Below, in pieces: positions 7,637 through 15,439 of a stretch of DNA of 34,236 nt. The notes beneath the pieces were generated by a model. That model searched no databases and had not been told where the DNA came from. It was given only the letters and a program-made list of their open reading frames with translations. Position numbers and translations under genes: made by a program. Source of the stretch: Lachnospiraceae bacterium UBA7225 (GTDB lineage Bacteria > Bacillota > Clostridia > Lachnospirales > Lachnospiraceae); NCBI GenBank assembly GCA_002473385.1, contig DKTR01000079.1:1-34236 (forward strand), given 5' to 3'. Each line of letters opens with the position of its first letter. The first letter of the stretch is position 1.

Positions 7637-8221
7637 CTAGTATACAGACTGCAAAGCGGCATTGTCAAGCCTGCTTTGCTCCTTTTCTTTCGGGAGCATT
7701 TCCAGTTCTTCTAAGAAAATACAGTTATGTATGCGTTTTTCCCGCACTGCCGCTTTACACTCCTCCAGATTCATCCAGCGCACACTCTCTACCTCAGATT
7801 CCTGCAGCACCAGATTTTCCGGTGCAACGTCCCGCCAGATACAATATACATTGCTTACCTGATGATCAATAAACGGTTTCCCGTGAAATTCCGCTGCAAA
7901 GTAAAATCTCCGCTGCCCGCAGTAAACCAGCTCGCTGCCATCTGCCGTAAGCCCCAGTTCCTCCTGCAGCTCCCTGAGTGCGGACGGAATAAAATCCACA
8001 CCCGCAGGGATATGACCGGCGCTTGAGATATCATAGCAGCCGGGATGAGAGTCTTTGTCTGCGCTGCGCTTCTGCAAGAGCACTTCCGCCCCGTCTCTGC
8101 CCATGCGCATCAGCCAGACATGGGCGGTGCGGTGGCGGATGCCCTCTCTATGTGCAATTTCCCGCTCCACCGTCCCGCCTGTCGGACAGCCATTTTCATC
8201 TACAATATCCAGCAGCTCCAT
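7637..8221 (-). CDS. Nudix hydrolase, IDI-like subgroup
   Basis: A 194-residue Nudix protein resembling the isopentenyl-diphosphate isomerase-like branch (opening ELLDIVDENGCPTG, then HRTAHVWLM and VLLQKRSADKDSHPG). The Nudix box is GHIPAGVDFIPSALRELQEE with LGL after it. The metal-binding R-E-L-Q-E-E core is intact, but the first Glu of the consensus (G-X5-E) is Val here. Such enzymes cleave nucleoside diphosphate derivatives; the substrate is not predictable. A very good promoter lies about 28 bases upstream, and ATCGGAGGAAACC gives a strong ribosome site. The gene probably starts a two-gene unit with DUF1622. Confidence 0.88.
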   Translation of the reverse strand: MELLDIVDENGCPTGGTVEREIAHREGIRHRTAHVWLMRMGRDGAEVLLQKRSADKDSHPGCYDISSAGHIPAGVDFIPSALRELQEELGLTADGSELVYCGQRRFYFAAEFHGKPFIDHQVSNVYCIWRDVAPENLVLQESEVESVRWMNLEECKAAVREKRIHNCIFLEELEMLPKEKEQSRLDNAALQSVY

Positions 8222-8248
8222 CCTGGTTTCCTCCGATCATTTTCTCTT

Positions 8249-8277
8249 ATTATAAAGCTCCTCTCAGAAGAAATCAA
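8249..8277 (-). promoter_or_regulatory. Sigma-A promoter of the Nudix gene
   Basis: On the minus strand TTGATT (8277-8272) and TATAAT (8254-8249) are separated by 17 bases. Transcription would begin near 8242, leaving a leader of about 20 bases with the GGAGG site. Confidence 0.8.
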
Positions 8278-8351
8278 TTCTTTTGCAGCTTTTCTAAACT
8301 TCTATACCATAAACCACAATCTCTGCACAGGAAAGCGCATGCTTCCGGCTT

Positions 8352-8609
8352 CTACAGAATCTCTTCCAGCAATGCCTTCATCCCTTCGTAAGCCGCATCC
8401 TCATCCTCACCTTCAATTTCCACTTCCAATGTCTGCCCGCATCTGGCTCCAAGCATCATAATGCTCATAATTTTTCCTGCATCGGCAGGACGTCCCCCGA
8501 TGCGCAGGGTGATCCTGCTTCTATATCTGCCTGCCCTCCGGGCAATCAGCCCCGCTGGTCTTGCGTGAATTCCTAACTGGTCTCTAATAATATATTCAAA
8601 TTTTTTCAT
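8352..8609 (-). CDS. HPr-family phosphocarrier lacking Ser46
   Basis: An 85-residue HPr-like protein of the PTS. The phosphorylation site H15 is present in GIHARPAG, so it can take phosphate from PEP via enzyme I and pass it to an EIIA. The regulatory site is changed: the segment that reads KSIMGVMSLG in Bacillus HPr reads GKIMSIMMLG here, putting Lys at position 46. HPr kinase could not phosphorylate that position, so this protein should not act as CcpA co-repressor in the standard way. The start is the ATG at 8609, behind AGGA; the open frame further upstream is the end of the EIICBA gene, which it overlaps by 14 bases. It is probably a dedicated carrier co-produced with that transporter, although HPr variants without Ser46 are, to my knowledge, not rare in Lachnospiraceae. 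Confidence 0.9.
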   Translation of the reverse strand: MKKFEYIIRDQLGIHARPAGLIARRAGRYRSRITLRIGGRPADAGKIMSIMMLGARCGQTLEVEIEGEDEDAAYEGMKALLEEIL

Positions 8610-10770
8610 GCTGCTTTGTCCTTTCTTTATAAAAATCAACCGCAAATAACGCTTCACCCGCTTCTATCTTCCCTTCTTTCAAAAGCCGGATTTTCTGATT
8701 CGCCGAAAGCTCTGTGCAGATAACCGGGGAAACAAGTGAAGAGGCATGTTTGTTCAAATATTCCAGATCAAGCTTCAGGAGTGGTTCTCCTTTCTTTATC
8801 TTCTGTCCATTTCTCACCAGTACCTCAAAGCCAGCCCCTTCCAGTTTTACAGTATCAATGCCCATATGGATCAACAGACTGATCCCCAGATCTGTTTCAA
8901 AACCAACGGCATGCTTTGTATCAAATACAAAACTAATCATACCATCCTCAGGCGCTACAACCATGTCATCTGTCGGCAGAACTGCCGCTCCATCTCCCAT
9001 CATCCCGGTGGCAAATGCTTCATCCGGAACCATGGTAAGGTCGCCCGCCATTCCGGTAATCGGACTGGATATTAAGATAGACTGCACAACTGTTCCATTT
9101 TTGCCGGATACCGGATGATCTGCCGTATAAAGTTCTTCCGGCGCAGTTTCCAGATAGCGCTCCAGTTCAGATTTAATGACGGCAACCTGCGGTCCGTAGA
9201 CGATCTGAACACCCTTTCCCTTGTGTATAACGCCGGAAGCCCCGGTCGATTTTAAAAGGGCATCATTGACAAGCTTTTCATCATAAACGCTGCAGCGCAG
9301 CCGGGTGGCACAGCAGTCCACATCACTGATATTGCATTTTCCTCCCAGACCGCGCGTTATAACTGCGCTGACAGGATCAAGATCCTCCGTATTCTCTGCC
9401 TGTCCGTTACCATCACTTTCCCGCCGCGCGCGGACATCCGCCTTTGTGTACAGGCGTACCTCACTATCGTCATCCTCTCTCCCTGGAGTTTTGAAATCAA
9501 ATTTACGGATAAGAAACCGGAAGATAAAATAATACAGCAAAAAATATATAATGCCGGCTGGAATGATCAGAAGCCAGCTTGTTTTGGTATTTCCCTGCAG
9601 AACACCGAACAGAAACAAATCCAGAAGACCTCCGGAGAACGTCAGTCCAACGGCAATATTCAGCATGTGCGCAATCATATACGCTGTTCCTGCCAGAATC
9701 ACCTGAACGGCAAACAGCGCCGGTGCTACAAAGAGAAAGGAAAACTCCAGAGGCTCCGTAATGCCCGTCAGAATGCAGGTAAGCGACGCTGATAAAAGCA
9801 GACCCTTCGCCGCCTTTTTCTTTTCCGGCTTCGCGCACTGGTACATAGCAAGTGCCGCACCGGGAAGCCCGAATATCATGAAAATAAATTCACCGGAGAA
9901 ATATCTGGTCGCATCAGCGCTGAAATGCGCAATGTCAGCAGAATTTGCCAGCTGGGCGAAGAAAATATTCTGTCCGCCCTGAATCAGCTGACCGCCTGCC
10001 TCCATCGTACCTCCAAGCGCGGTCTGCCAGAACGGCATATAAAAAACATGGTGAAGTCCAAAGGGAATCAAAGCACGCTTAATCAGCCCAAAAATCAGCG
10101 TACCAATGTATCCGCTGCCTGTCACCAGACCGCCGAGTGCATAAATACCTTTCTGTACCAGCGGCCAGACGAAATAGAGAAGGATACCAATAAGCATGTA
10201 AACCAGCGTAGAAATGATTGGCACAAATCTGGTGCCGCCAAAAAATGACAGGGCATTCGGCAGCACGATCCTGTAAAACCGGTTGTGCAGCGCCGCTACC
10301 CCCAGTCCCACAATAATGCCGCCGAACACACCTGTCTGCAGCGTCAGAATTCCGCAGGATGATACAATGGTTCCCTTCAGCATATCCGCCGCAAGGCTCC
10401 CGTTTTCCAGAATATTGTTGTTCAGTACAAGCATCGCATTGATTGCCGTGTTCATGACAAGATAAGCAATCGCGGCAGAGAGTGCGGCAACCTCTTTCTC
10501 CCGCTTTGCCATGCCAATAGCCACACCCACCGCAAAAATCAGCGGAAGATTATCAAACACCGCGCTGCCCACTTTATTCATAATCACCAGAAACGCATGC
10601 AGCAGCGTACCCTCTCCCAGGAGACGCTGCAGGTGGTAAGTGGCAATCGTCGTCTCGTTGGTAAAAGAACTGCCGATTCCAAGCAGCAGACCTGCCACCG
10701 GCAAAATTGCGATCGGCAGCATAAAGCTCCGCCCGACACGCTGTAAAACACCAAACGTTTTGTCCTTCAT
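8596..10770 (-). CDS. PTS glucose-family transporter, EIICBA
   Basis: A 724-residue phosphotransferase permease that takes up and phosphorylates a sugar of the glucose / N-acetylglucosamine group. EIIC occupies residues 1-425 (about ten membrane segments; sugar-site loop GITEPLEFSF at 336-345). EIIB spans about 465-540 with phospho-Cys C487 in DCCATRLR. EIIA spans about 565-715 with H620 (TKHAVGF) and active H635 (LLIHMGIDTVKL). The linker 430-465 is charged. All three catalytic residues are present. Glucose is a reasonable guess but N-acetylglucosamine cannot be excluded, so no symbol is given. The ATG follows CTAGAAGGAGAAG. It overlaps the HPr-like gene by 14 bases. No terminator-antiterminator structure or CRE site was recognised upstream. 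Confidence 0.9.
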   Translation of the reverse strand: MKDKTFGVLQRVGRSFMLPIAILPVAGLLLGIGSSFTNETTIATYHLQRLLGEGTLLHAFLVIMNKVGSAVFDNLPLIFAVGVAIGMAKREKEVAALSAAIAYLVMNTAINAMLVLNNNILENGSLAADMLKGTIVSSCGILTLQTGVFGGIIVGLGVAALHNRFYRIVLPNALSFFGGTRFVPIISTLVYMLIGILLYFVWPLVQKGIYALGGLVTGSGYIGTLIFGLIKRALIPFGLHHVFYMPFWQTALGGTMEAGGQLIQGGQNIFFAQLANSADIAHFSADATRYFSGEFIFMIFGLPGAALAMYQCAKPEKKKAAKGLLLSASLTCILTGITEPLEFSFLFVAPALFAVQVILAGTAYMIAHMLNIAVGLTFSGGLLDLFLFGVLQGNTKTSWLLIIPAGIIYFLLYYFIFRFLIRKFDFKTPGREDDDSEVRLYTKADVRARRESDGNGQAENTEDLDPVSAVITRGLGGKCNISDVDCCATRLRCSVYDEKLVNDALLKSTGASGVIHKGKGVQIVYGPQVAVIKSELERYLETAPEELYTADHPVSGKNGTVVQSILISSPITGMAGDLTMVPDEAFATGMMGDGAAVLPTDDMVVAPEDGMISFVFDTKHAVGFETDLGISLLIHMGIDTVKLEGAGFEVLVRNGQKIKKGEPLLKLDLEYLNKHASSLVSPVICTELSANQKIRLLKEGKIEAGEALFAVDFYKERTKQHEKI

Positions 10771-11059
10771 TCCATTCTTCTCCTTCTAGCATTTATCGTT
10801 ATTTTGTCAGAAAAATGGAATTCTATGCAAAGTACGCCCCTATTATTCTGTTAATCTCCCGGCGATTCTTTTTCTGTATCAGATTTCAATAATGAAAAGC
10901 ATCGCTGCTGCTATCTTTATGCTATCTTAATGCGGATACAAATATTCTTTTACTTTCTTTATCAGGCTAAGCGTATGATTAAAATTAATAAAAACATCCG
11001 CAAAAAATACGGCAAAATTTCCCCAGGAAAATCTCAGTTGGATAAAGAAAGGAACGAAG
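10771..11059. other. Divergent intergenic region between PTS and ktrA-like operons
   Basis: This 289-base AT-rich spacer must hold promoters for both directions. I could not assign convincing -35/-10 pairs. A TATGAT at 10974-10979 and a TATTCT at 10943-10948 are weak plus-strand candidates. The clearest structure is a tandem 11-bp repeat at 10910-10931, listed separately. No coding sequence is supported here. Confidence 0.5.
10910..10931 (+). promoter_or_regulatory. Tandem 11-bp direct repeat, candidate KdpE operator
   Basis: GCTATCTTTAT (10910-10920) is followed immediately by GCTATCTTAAT (10921-10931), one mismatch in eleven. OmpR-family response regulators, to which KdpE belongs, bind as head-to-tail dimers to direct repeats about 10-11 bp apart. 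The site lies some 130 bases before the ktrA-like start, in the operon that also encodes KdpE. The assignment to KdpE is inference. Confidence 0.4.
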
Positions 11060-11707
11060 ATGAAATCAATACTTTTAATTGGACTTGGGCGGTTTGGAAA
11101 ACACATTGCGTTTCACCTTAACGAACTGGGACATCAGGTAATGGCCATTGACCACATGGAAGAACGTGTAGATGCCGTTCTCCCTTTTGTAACAAATGCG
11201 CAAATCGGTGACAGCACAAATGAGGAATTTATAAAGTCTCTGGGAGTCCGCAACTATGATGTCTGCATCGTTGCGATAGGAAATGATTTTCAAAGTTCTC
11301 TGGAAACAGCGTCGCTGCTGAAAGAGCTCGGTGCCAGACTGGTCGTAGCCAGGGCTGCCAGGGATGTACAGGCAAAATTTCTTCTGCGCAACGGAGCAGA
11401 TGAAATAGTCTATCCTGAAAAGCAGCTTGCTAAGTGGACCGCCATTCGTTACAGTGCTGACCATATTTTAGATTATATGGAATTGGACGAAGAACATGCT
11501 ATGTTTGAAATACCGGTTCCGCGTGACTGGGTCGGACGAACCATCGGGCAGATCGACATCCGGAAAAAATATAATATTAACATTATGGGAATCAAGAAAA
11601 ACGGCAAACTGGAACTTTCCGTTTCCCCAAATATGATGCTGGAATCCCAAAATACCATGCTGGTATTGGGGCGAAACAAAGATATACAAAAATGCTTCCG
11701 TATATAA
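11060..11707 (+). CDS. KtrA/TrkA-type RCK potassium channel regulator
   Basis: A 215-residue cytoplasmic gating subunit of a Ktr/Trk K+ uptake system. RCK_N (residues 1-125) has the Rossmann nucleotide loop GLGRFG after strand KSILLI, the acidic end of strand two (MAIDHMEERV) and the motif GDSTNEEFIKSLGV; it would bind ATP/ADP or NAD(H). RCK_C (about 135-215, MFEIPVPRDWVGRTIGQIDI onward) is the ligand-binding domain that in many Firmicutes binds c-di-AMP. The length is normal for KtrA. The usual membrane partner KtrB/TrkH is not next to it. The ATG follows AAAGGAACGAAG. The gene opens a four-gene plus-strand operon ending in kdpDE. Confidence 0.9.
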   Translation: MKSILLIGLGRFGKHIAFHLNELGHQVMAIDHMEERVDAVLPFVTNAQIGDSTNEEFIKSLGVRNYDVCIVAIGNDFQSSLETASLLKELGARLVVARAARDVQAKFLLRNGADEIVYPEKQLAKWTAIRYSADHILDYMELDEEHAMFEIPVPRDWVGRTIGQIDIRKKYNINIMGIKKNGKLELSVSPNMMLESQNTMLVLGRNKDIQKCFRI

Positions 11708-11744
11708 AGAATTTTATGTTGCCAGGATTATGGGAGGGATGAAT

Positions 11745-12266
11745 ATGCCGGATGTATTATTACTGGCGATTGTAGCTATAGCATTTGTTCTTGGCTGGTT
11801 TTTCGTAAAAAGGCTCGGTCAGTTTCTTGAAATGAATCTCCAGTCAAAGGCTATACAGCCTGAGTTTGAAGAAAATACTTTGCGGATCGGCTTTTTCAAT
11901 CCATCTGTTGCAGACGGCATCACCAGCGCACTGGAGCAGTTTTCAAAAAGATATAGTGGAATCTCTGTCAGGCTTTTTCATGGTTCAGAGGAAGAATTGC
12001 TCAAAAGCCTCTCTGCCCACAGACTGGATGTGATTTTTCTGCCGGAGAACACACATATCCCCACGGAGTTATACTATCATATCAGGAATATCTCATTGCG
12101 TTATACCCCCGTTATCATGAAATATGGAGGACTTCCAATCGAGCCAATTGCGAATGAGTACATCGCCCAGAAAGTTTTGTGGATGGAAAAATCAGAAATT
12201 TCTTTTATTTGCAGCTTTATAAAACTCATGGAGAATAAATTTTTTACGCCGGGACTGCAAAAATAG
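11745..12266 (+). CDS. Membrane-anchored LysR-effector-like domain protein
   Basis: A 173-residue protein with one N-terminal membrane segment (residues 4-21, VLLLAIVAIAFVLGWFF) followed by a positively charged VKR and a soluble domain, so the domain probably sits in the cytoplasm. Residues 45-125 resemble the first lobe of the periplasmic-binding-protein fold used as effector domain by LysR regulators: TLRIGFFNPSVADGITSALE, then RYSGISVRLFHGSEEELLKS, then RLDVIFLP. The second lobe is short or missing and there is no DNA-binding domain. The start at 11745 is chosen because GGGAGGG lies six bases before it; an in-frame ATG at 11730 lacks a site. Lying between a KtrA-like gene and kdpD, it may help sense K+ or osmotic state. 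No function is known to me; the domain assignment is by eye. Confidence 0.6.
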   Translation: MPDVLLLAIVAIAFVLGWFFVKRLGQFLEMNLQSKAIQPEFEENTLRIGFFNPSVADGITSALEQFSKRYSGISVRLFHGSEEELLKSLSAHRLDVIFLPENTHIPTELYYHIRNISLRYTPVIMKYGGLPIEPIANEYIAQKVLWMEKSEISFICSFIKLMENKFFTPGLQK

Positions 12267-12292
12267 AAATTAAATCCTTCATATGATATAAT
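12264..12292 (+). promoter_or_regulatory. Probable internal promoter of kdpDE
   Basis: An extended -10 box, TGATATAAT (12284-12292), lies just before kdpD, with a partial -35 (TAGAAA, 12264-12269) 17 bases upstream. It would allow kdpDE to be transcribed apart from the two upstream genes. Confidence 0.6.
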
Positions 12293-12318
12293 AGGAAAGC
12301 AGGGAAGGAGGGAATGGA

Positions 12319-14730
12319 ATGGAAAAGCCAAAACAAAACCCGGATCAGCTATTGCACGCAATCCGAAATGACATGTCTGGCGGCTATCATGGAAAGCTGA
12401 AAATTTTTTTCGGATATGCCTCTGGTGCCGGGAAAACTTATACCATGCTGCAGGCTGCGCATCAGGCAAAAAAGCGTGGTATTGACGTTGTTGCAGGATA
12501 TATTGCGCCACATGCGGATCCGCAGACAACGGTCCTGCTCCACGGACTGGAACGGCTTCCTGTAAAACTGGTTCGGCATAACGGAATCACGCTGCATGAA
12601 TTAGATATCGATGCCGCGTTAAAAAGAAAGCCGCAGTTAATATTAGTAGACGAGTTTGCCCATACTAATGCAGATGGCAGCCGCCATGTTAAGCGCTACC
12701 AGGATGTGCAGGAATTATTGAATGCCGGCATTGATGTATACACGACGGTTAACGTCCAGCATATTGAAAGTCTGAGCGACACCATAGCCTCCATTACCGG
12801 AATCATGGTGAGAGAACGTATTCCGGACTCTGTTTTCGATAACGCGGATCAAGTAAAATTAGTTGATATCGAACCTGCAGAGCTGCTGGAACGGCTGGAA
12901 GAGGAAAATATCCATCAGAAAGATCAGACGGAGTTCGCCTCCGTTAATTTCTTTACCCTGGAAAATCTAAACGCTCTGCGGGAAATCGCTCTGCGGCGCT
13001 GTGCGAATCGTGTGAACCTGCTGACCGAAAACGCAAGGCTTCAGAACCTGAGCGCCTGTCATACAAATGAACACAACCAGAAAAATAAATTCAGCAAGCC
13101 TGCTTTGACGGACCGTCTGATTGCCGCCGCTCCCAATTCAGACATCTATGCGATTCCAGATACCAGTGTTGGGAACGGCTATCCGGGGAACCTGGATAAA
13201 TTTCTCCGTGTAACAGTCATGCCTGTCCGGGATGTCGCAAAGAGTATATTGATCCTGCTGGCTGCAACCTTAGTCGCGTATGCGTTCTATACCCTGGGAT
13301 TTTCAGAGGCAAACATCGTATCCGTATATGTTTTTTGTGTTCTGGTCATTTCGGTCATTACAACAAATCGCTTTTGCGGGTTAATTGCTTCTATTGTGAG
13401 CGTATTGGTATTTAATTTCTTCTTTACTATACCCCGCTTTACGTTTCACTTTAACGACCCCAATTATCTGGTGACTTTTTCAATCATGTTTATGATTGCG
13501 CTGCTGACAGGGTCGCTTGCTGCCCGTTTGAAAAACAGTGCAAAGCAGTCTGCACATGCGGCATACCGTATAAAGATATTATTTGAGACAAATCAGTTAC
13601 TTCAAAAAGAAGAGGACGAGCAATCTATTGTAAGCGCTACTGCAGGACAACTTCTAAAACTACTGAAAAAAGACATCATAATCTACTTATCGGAAGGATC
13701 AGAGCTTATGACACCCAACATTTTCCGGACACCTGACAGTGAACGAAATAACCTGATTTCTGAAAATGAAAAAAAAGTGGCGGAGTGGGTGCTTCGGAAC
13801 AACACGCATGCCGGTGCCACTACCGATACCCTGTCCAATGCCAGGTGCATGTATCTGGCGATCCGGGTAAATCAACAGGTTTATGGCGTTGTCGGCATTG
13901 CAATGAACGGGATACCTCTGGATTCTTTTGAAAACAGTGTTCTCCTGTCCATCCTTGGAGAATGTGCCGTTGCATTGGAAAATATAAAAAACGCCCGGGA
14001 AAAAGAAGAAGCCGCGATCCAGGTCAAAAATGAACAGCTTCGTGCAAATCTGCTCCGTGCCATTTCCCACGATCTGCGTACACCGCTGACTTCCATTTCA
14101 GGAAACGCTGATAACCTGCTGACTAATTATCAAAAAATGGACGATGATACAAGGAAACGGACTTTTACAGATATATACGATGATTCCATGTGGCTGATCA
14201 ATCTGGTGGAAAATCTGCTGGCTGTTACCAGGATCGAAGGCGGACAAGTCCATCTGACGCAATCCGTTGAATTAATGGAAGAGGTGATTACAGAAGCCCT
14301 GCGGCATATCAACCGCAAAAGCAAGGAACATACGATCCGCGTCAGTTCTTCGGAAGAATTGATCTTAGCCCATATTGATGCCAAGCTGATTGTACAGGTT
14401 ATAATCAATCTAGTGGATAACGCCATTAAATACACACCGGCAGGCTCTCTTATAGAGATTCATACGGAAAAAGCCGCACAGCAGGTTATTGTTTCTGTTT
14501 CCGATAATGGACCGGGAATTCCGGACAGGCAAAAGCCATATGTTTTTGATATGTTTTACAGTGGAGCAAATAAAATCGCTGACAGCCGCAGGAGTCTCGG
14601 GCTGGGGCTTTCATTATGCAAATCCATTGTCACGGCACATGGAGGCATAATTTCCGTGGCAGATAACCAGCCAGAAGGAACTATTTTTACATTCACATTA
14701 CCGGCAGGGGAGGTTGAACTGCATGAATAA
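12319..14730 (+). CDS. kdpD: Sensor histidine kinase KdpD, USP domain mostly missing
   Basis: An 803-residue K+-sensing kinase. The KdpD domain (residues 22-240) has the Walker-type loop GYASGAGKT (32-40) and LILVDEFAHTN (107-117). Four membrane segments lie at about 308-400. A GAF-like region follows (about 430-550). The kinase core has the H-box AISHDLRTPLTSI with phospho-acceptor H584, the N-box NLVDNAIKYTP (N701) and G-boxes DNGPGIP and GLGLSLCKS. E. coli KdpD has 894 residues; the roughly 90-residue deficit falls between residues 243 and 305, where the universal-stress-protein domain should be. Only its end seems left (TDRLIAAAPNSDIYAIPD). In S. aureus that domain is the c-di-AMP receptor. 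It overlaps kdpE by eight bases. No kdpFABC is adjacent, as in many Firmicutes where KdpDE controls other genes. Confidence 0.93.
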   Translation: MEKPKQNPDQLLHAIRNDMSGGYHGKLKIFFGYASGAGKTYTMLQAAHQAKKRGIDVVAGYIAPHADPQTTVLLHGLERLPVKLVRHNGITLHELDIDAALKRKPQLILVDEFAHTNADGSRHVKRYQDVQELLNAGIDVYTTVNVQHIESLSDTIASITGIMVRERIPDSVFDNADQVKLVDIEPAELLERLEEENIHQKDQTEFASVNFFTLENLNALREIALRRCANRVNLLTENARLQNLSACHTNEHNQKNKFSKPALTDRLIAAAPNSDIYAIPDTSVGNGYPGNLDKFLRVTVMPVRDVAKSILILLAATLVAYAFYTLGFSEANIVSVYVFCVLVISVITTNRFCGLIASIVSVLVFNFFFTIPRFTFHFNDPNYLVTFSIMFMIALLTGSLAARLKNSAKQSAHAAYRIKILFETNQLLQKEEDEQSIVSATAGQLLKLLKKDIIIYLSEGSELMTPNIFRTPDSERNNLISENEKKVAEWVLRNNTHAGATTDTLSNARCMYLAIRVNQQVYGVVGIAMNGIPLDSFENSVLLSILGECAVALENIKNAREKEEAAIQVKNEQLRANLLRAISHDLRTPLTSISGNADNLLTNYQKMDDDTRKRTFTDIYDDSMWLINLVENLLAVTRIEGGQVHLTQSVELMEEVITEALRHINRKSKEHTIRVSSSEELILAHIDAKLIVQVIINLVDNAIKYTPAGSLIEIHTEKAAQQVIVSVSDNGPGIPDRQKPYVFDMFYSGANKIADSRRSLGLGLSLCKSIVTAHGGIISVADNQPEGTIFTFTLPAGEVELHE

Positions 14731-15424
14731 ACCTTTGATATTGGTTGTGGAGGATGATCCTCCGGTACGCAACCTGATTACAACTACATTAAAAACCAAT
14801 GATTACCGTTATCTGGTCGCAGCTAACGGCGGAACCGCTGTTTTGGAAGCCTCCTCACACAATCCGGACATTATACTGCTTGATCTCGGACTGCCGGATA
14901 TGGATGGCGTACAGGTAATCCGGAATATCCGTTCATGGTCGAATCTGCCGATCATTGTTATCAGCGCCCGCAGCGAAGATAATGATAAAATCGAGGCGCT
15001 GGATGCCGGTGCAGACGACTATTTAACAAAGCCCTTTTCTGTGAAAGAATTACTGGCCAGACTGCGTGTGACACAGCGCAGGCTTTCCCTCATGGCTGCC
15101 GGAACGCAAACGGCAAATTCCGTATTTGTCAACGGAAAGCTGCGGGTGGATTATGCCTGCGGCTGCGCTTATTTAAACGATCAGGAATTGCATCTGACCC
15201 CAATCGAGTACAAGCTGCTGTGTCTGCTTTCCAAAAATGTTGAAAAAGTATTGACACATACCTTTATTACGCAAAATATCTGGGGCCGGAGCTGGGACAA
15301 TGATATCGCCTCTCTGCGCGTCTTTATGGCAACGCTGCGGAAAAAGCTGGAACCAACACCGGATTCTCCACAGTATATTCAGACCCACATTGGTGTCGGA
15401 TACCGTATGATGAAAGTCGAATGA
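14723..15424 (+). CDS. kdpE: KdpE response regulator, OmpR family
   Basis: A 233-residue response regulator. Receiver domain residues 4-118: acidic pair EDD at 10-12, phospho-acceptor D54 in ILLDLGLPDMDG, Thr/Ser switch in IIVISARS and Lys in LTKPFS. A winged-helix DNA-binding domain follows (about 130-230) with the family's LTPIEYKLLCLL, the recognition region ASLRVFMATLRKKLE and the wing THIGVGYRM. Start: the ATG at 14723 sits behind AGGGGAGG and inside the last codons of kdpD; an upstream TTG in the same frame adds three residues and is less likely. The stop lies 15 bases from the convergent dus gene and no terminator separates them clearly. It is expected to be phosphorylated by KdpD. Confidence 0.94.
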   Translation: MNKPLILVVEDDPPVRNLITTTLKTNDYRYLVAANGGTAVLEASSHNPDIILLDLGLPDMDGVQVIRNIRSWSNLPIIVISARSEDNDKIEALDAGADDYLTKPFSVKELLARLRVTQRRLSLMAAGTQTANSVFVNGKLRVDYACGCAYLNDQELHLTPIEYKLLCLLSKNVEKVLTHTFITQNIWGRSWDNDIASLRVFMATLRKKLEPTPDSPQYIQTHIGVGYRMMKVE

Positions 15425-15439
15425 TGACCTTCTATATCA

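Noticed and set aside
10771..10870. A LicT/GlcT-type antiterminator or CRE site before the PTS gene
   Set aside because: No hairpin with a T-run, no RAT-like element and no palindromic CRE match was found.
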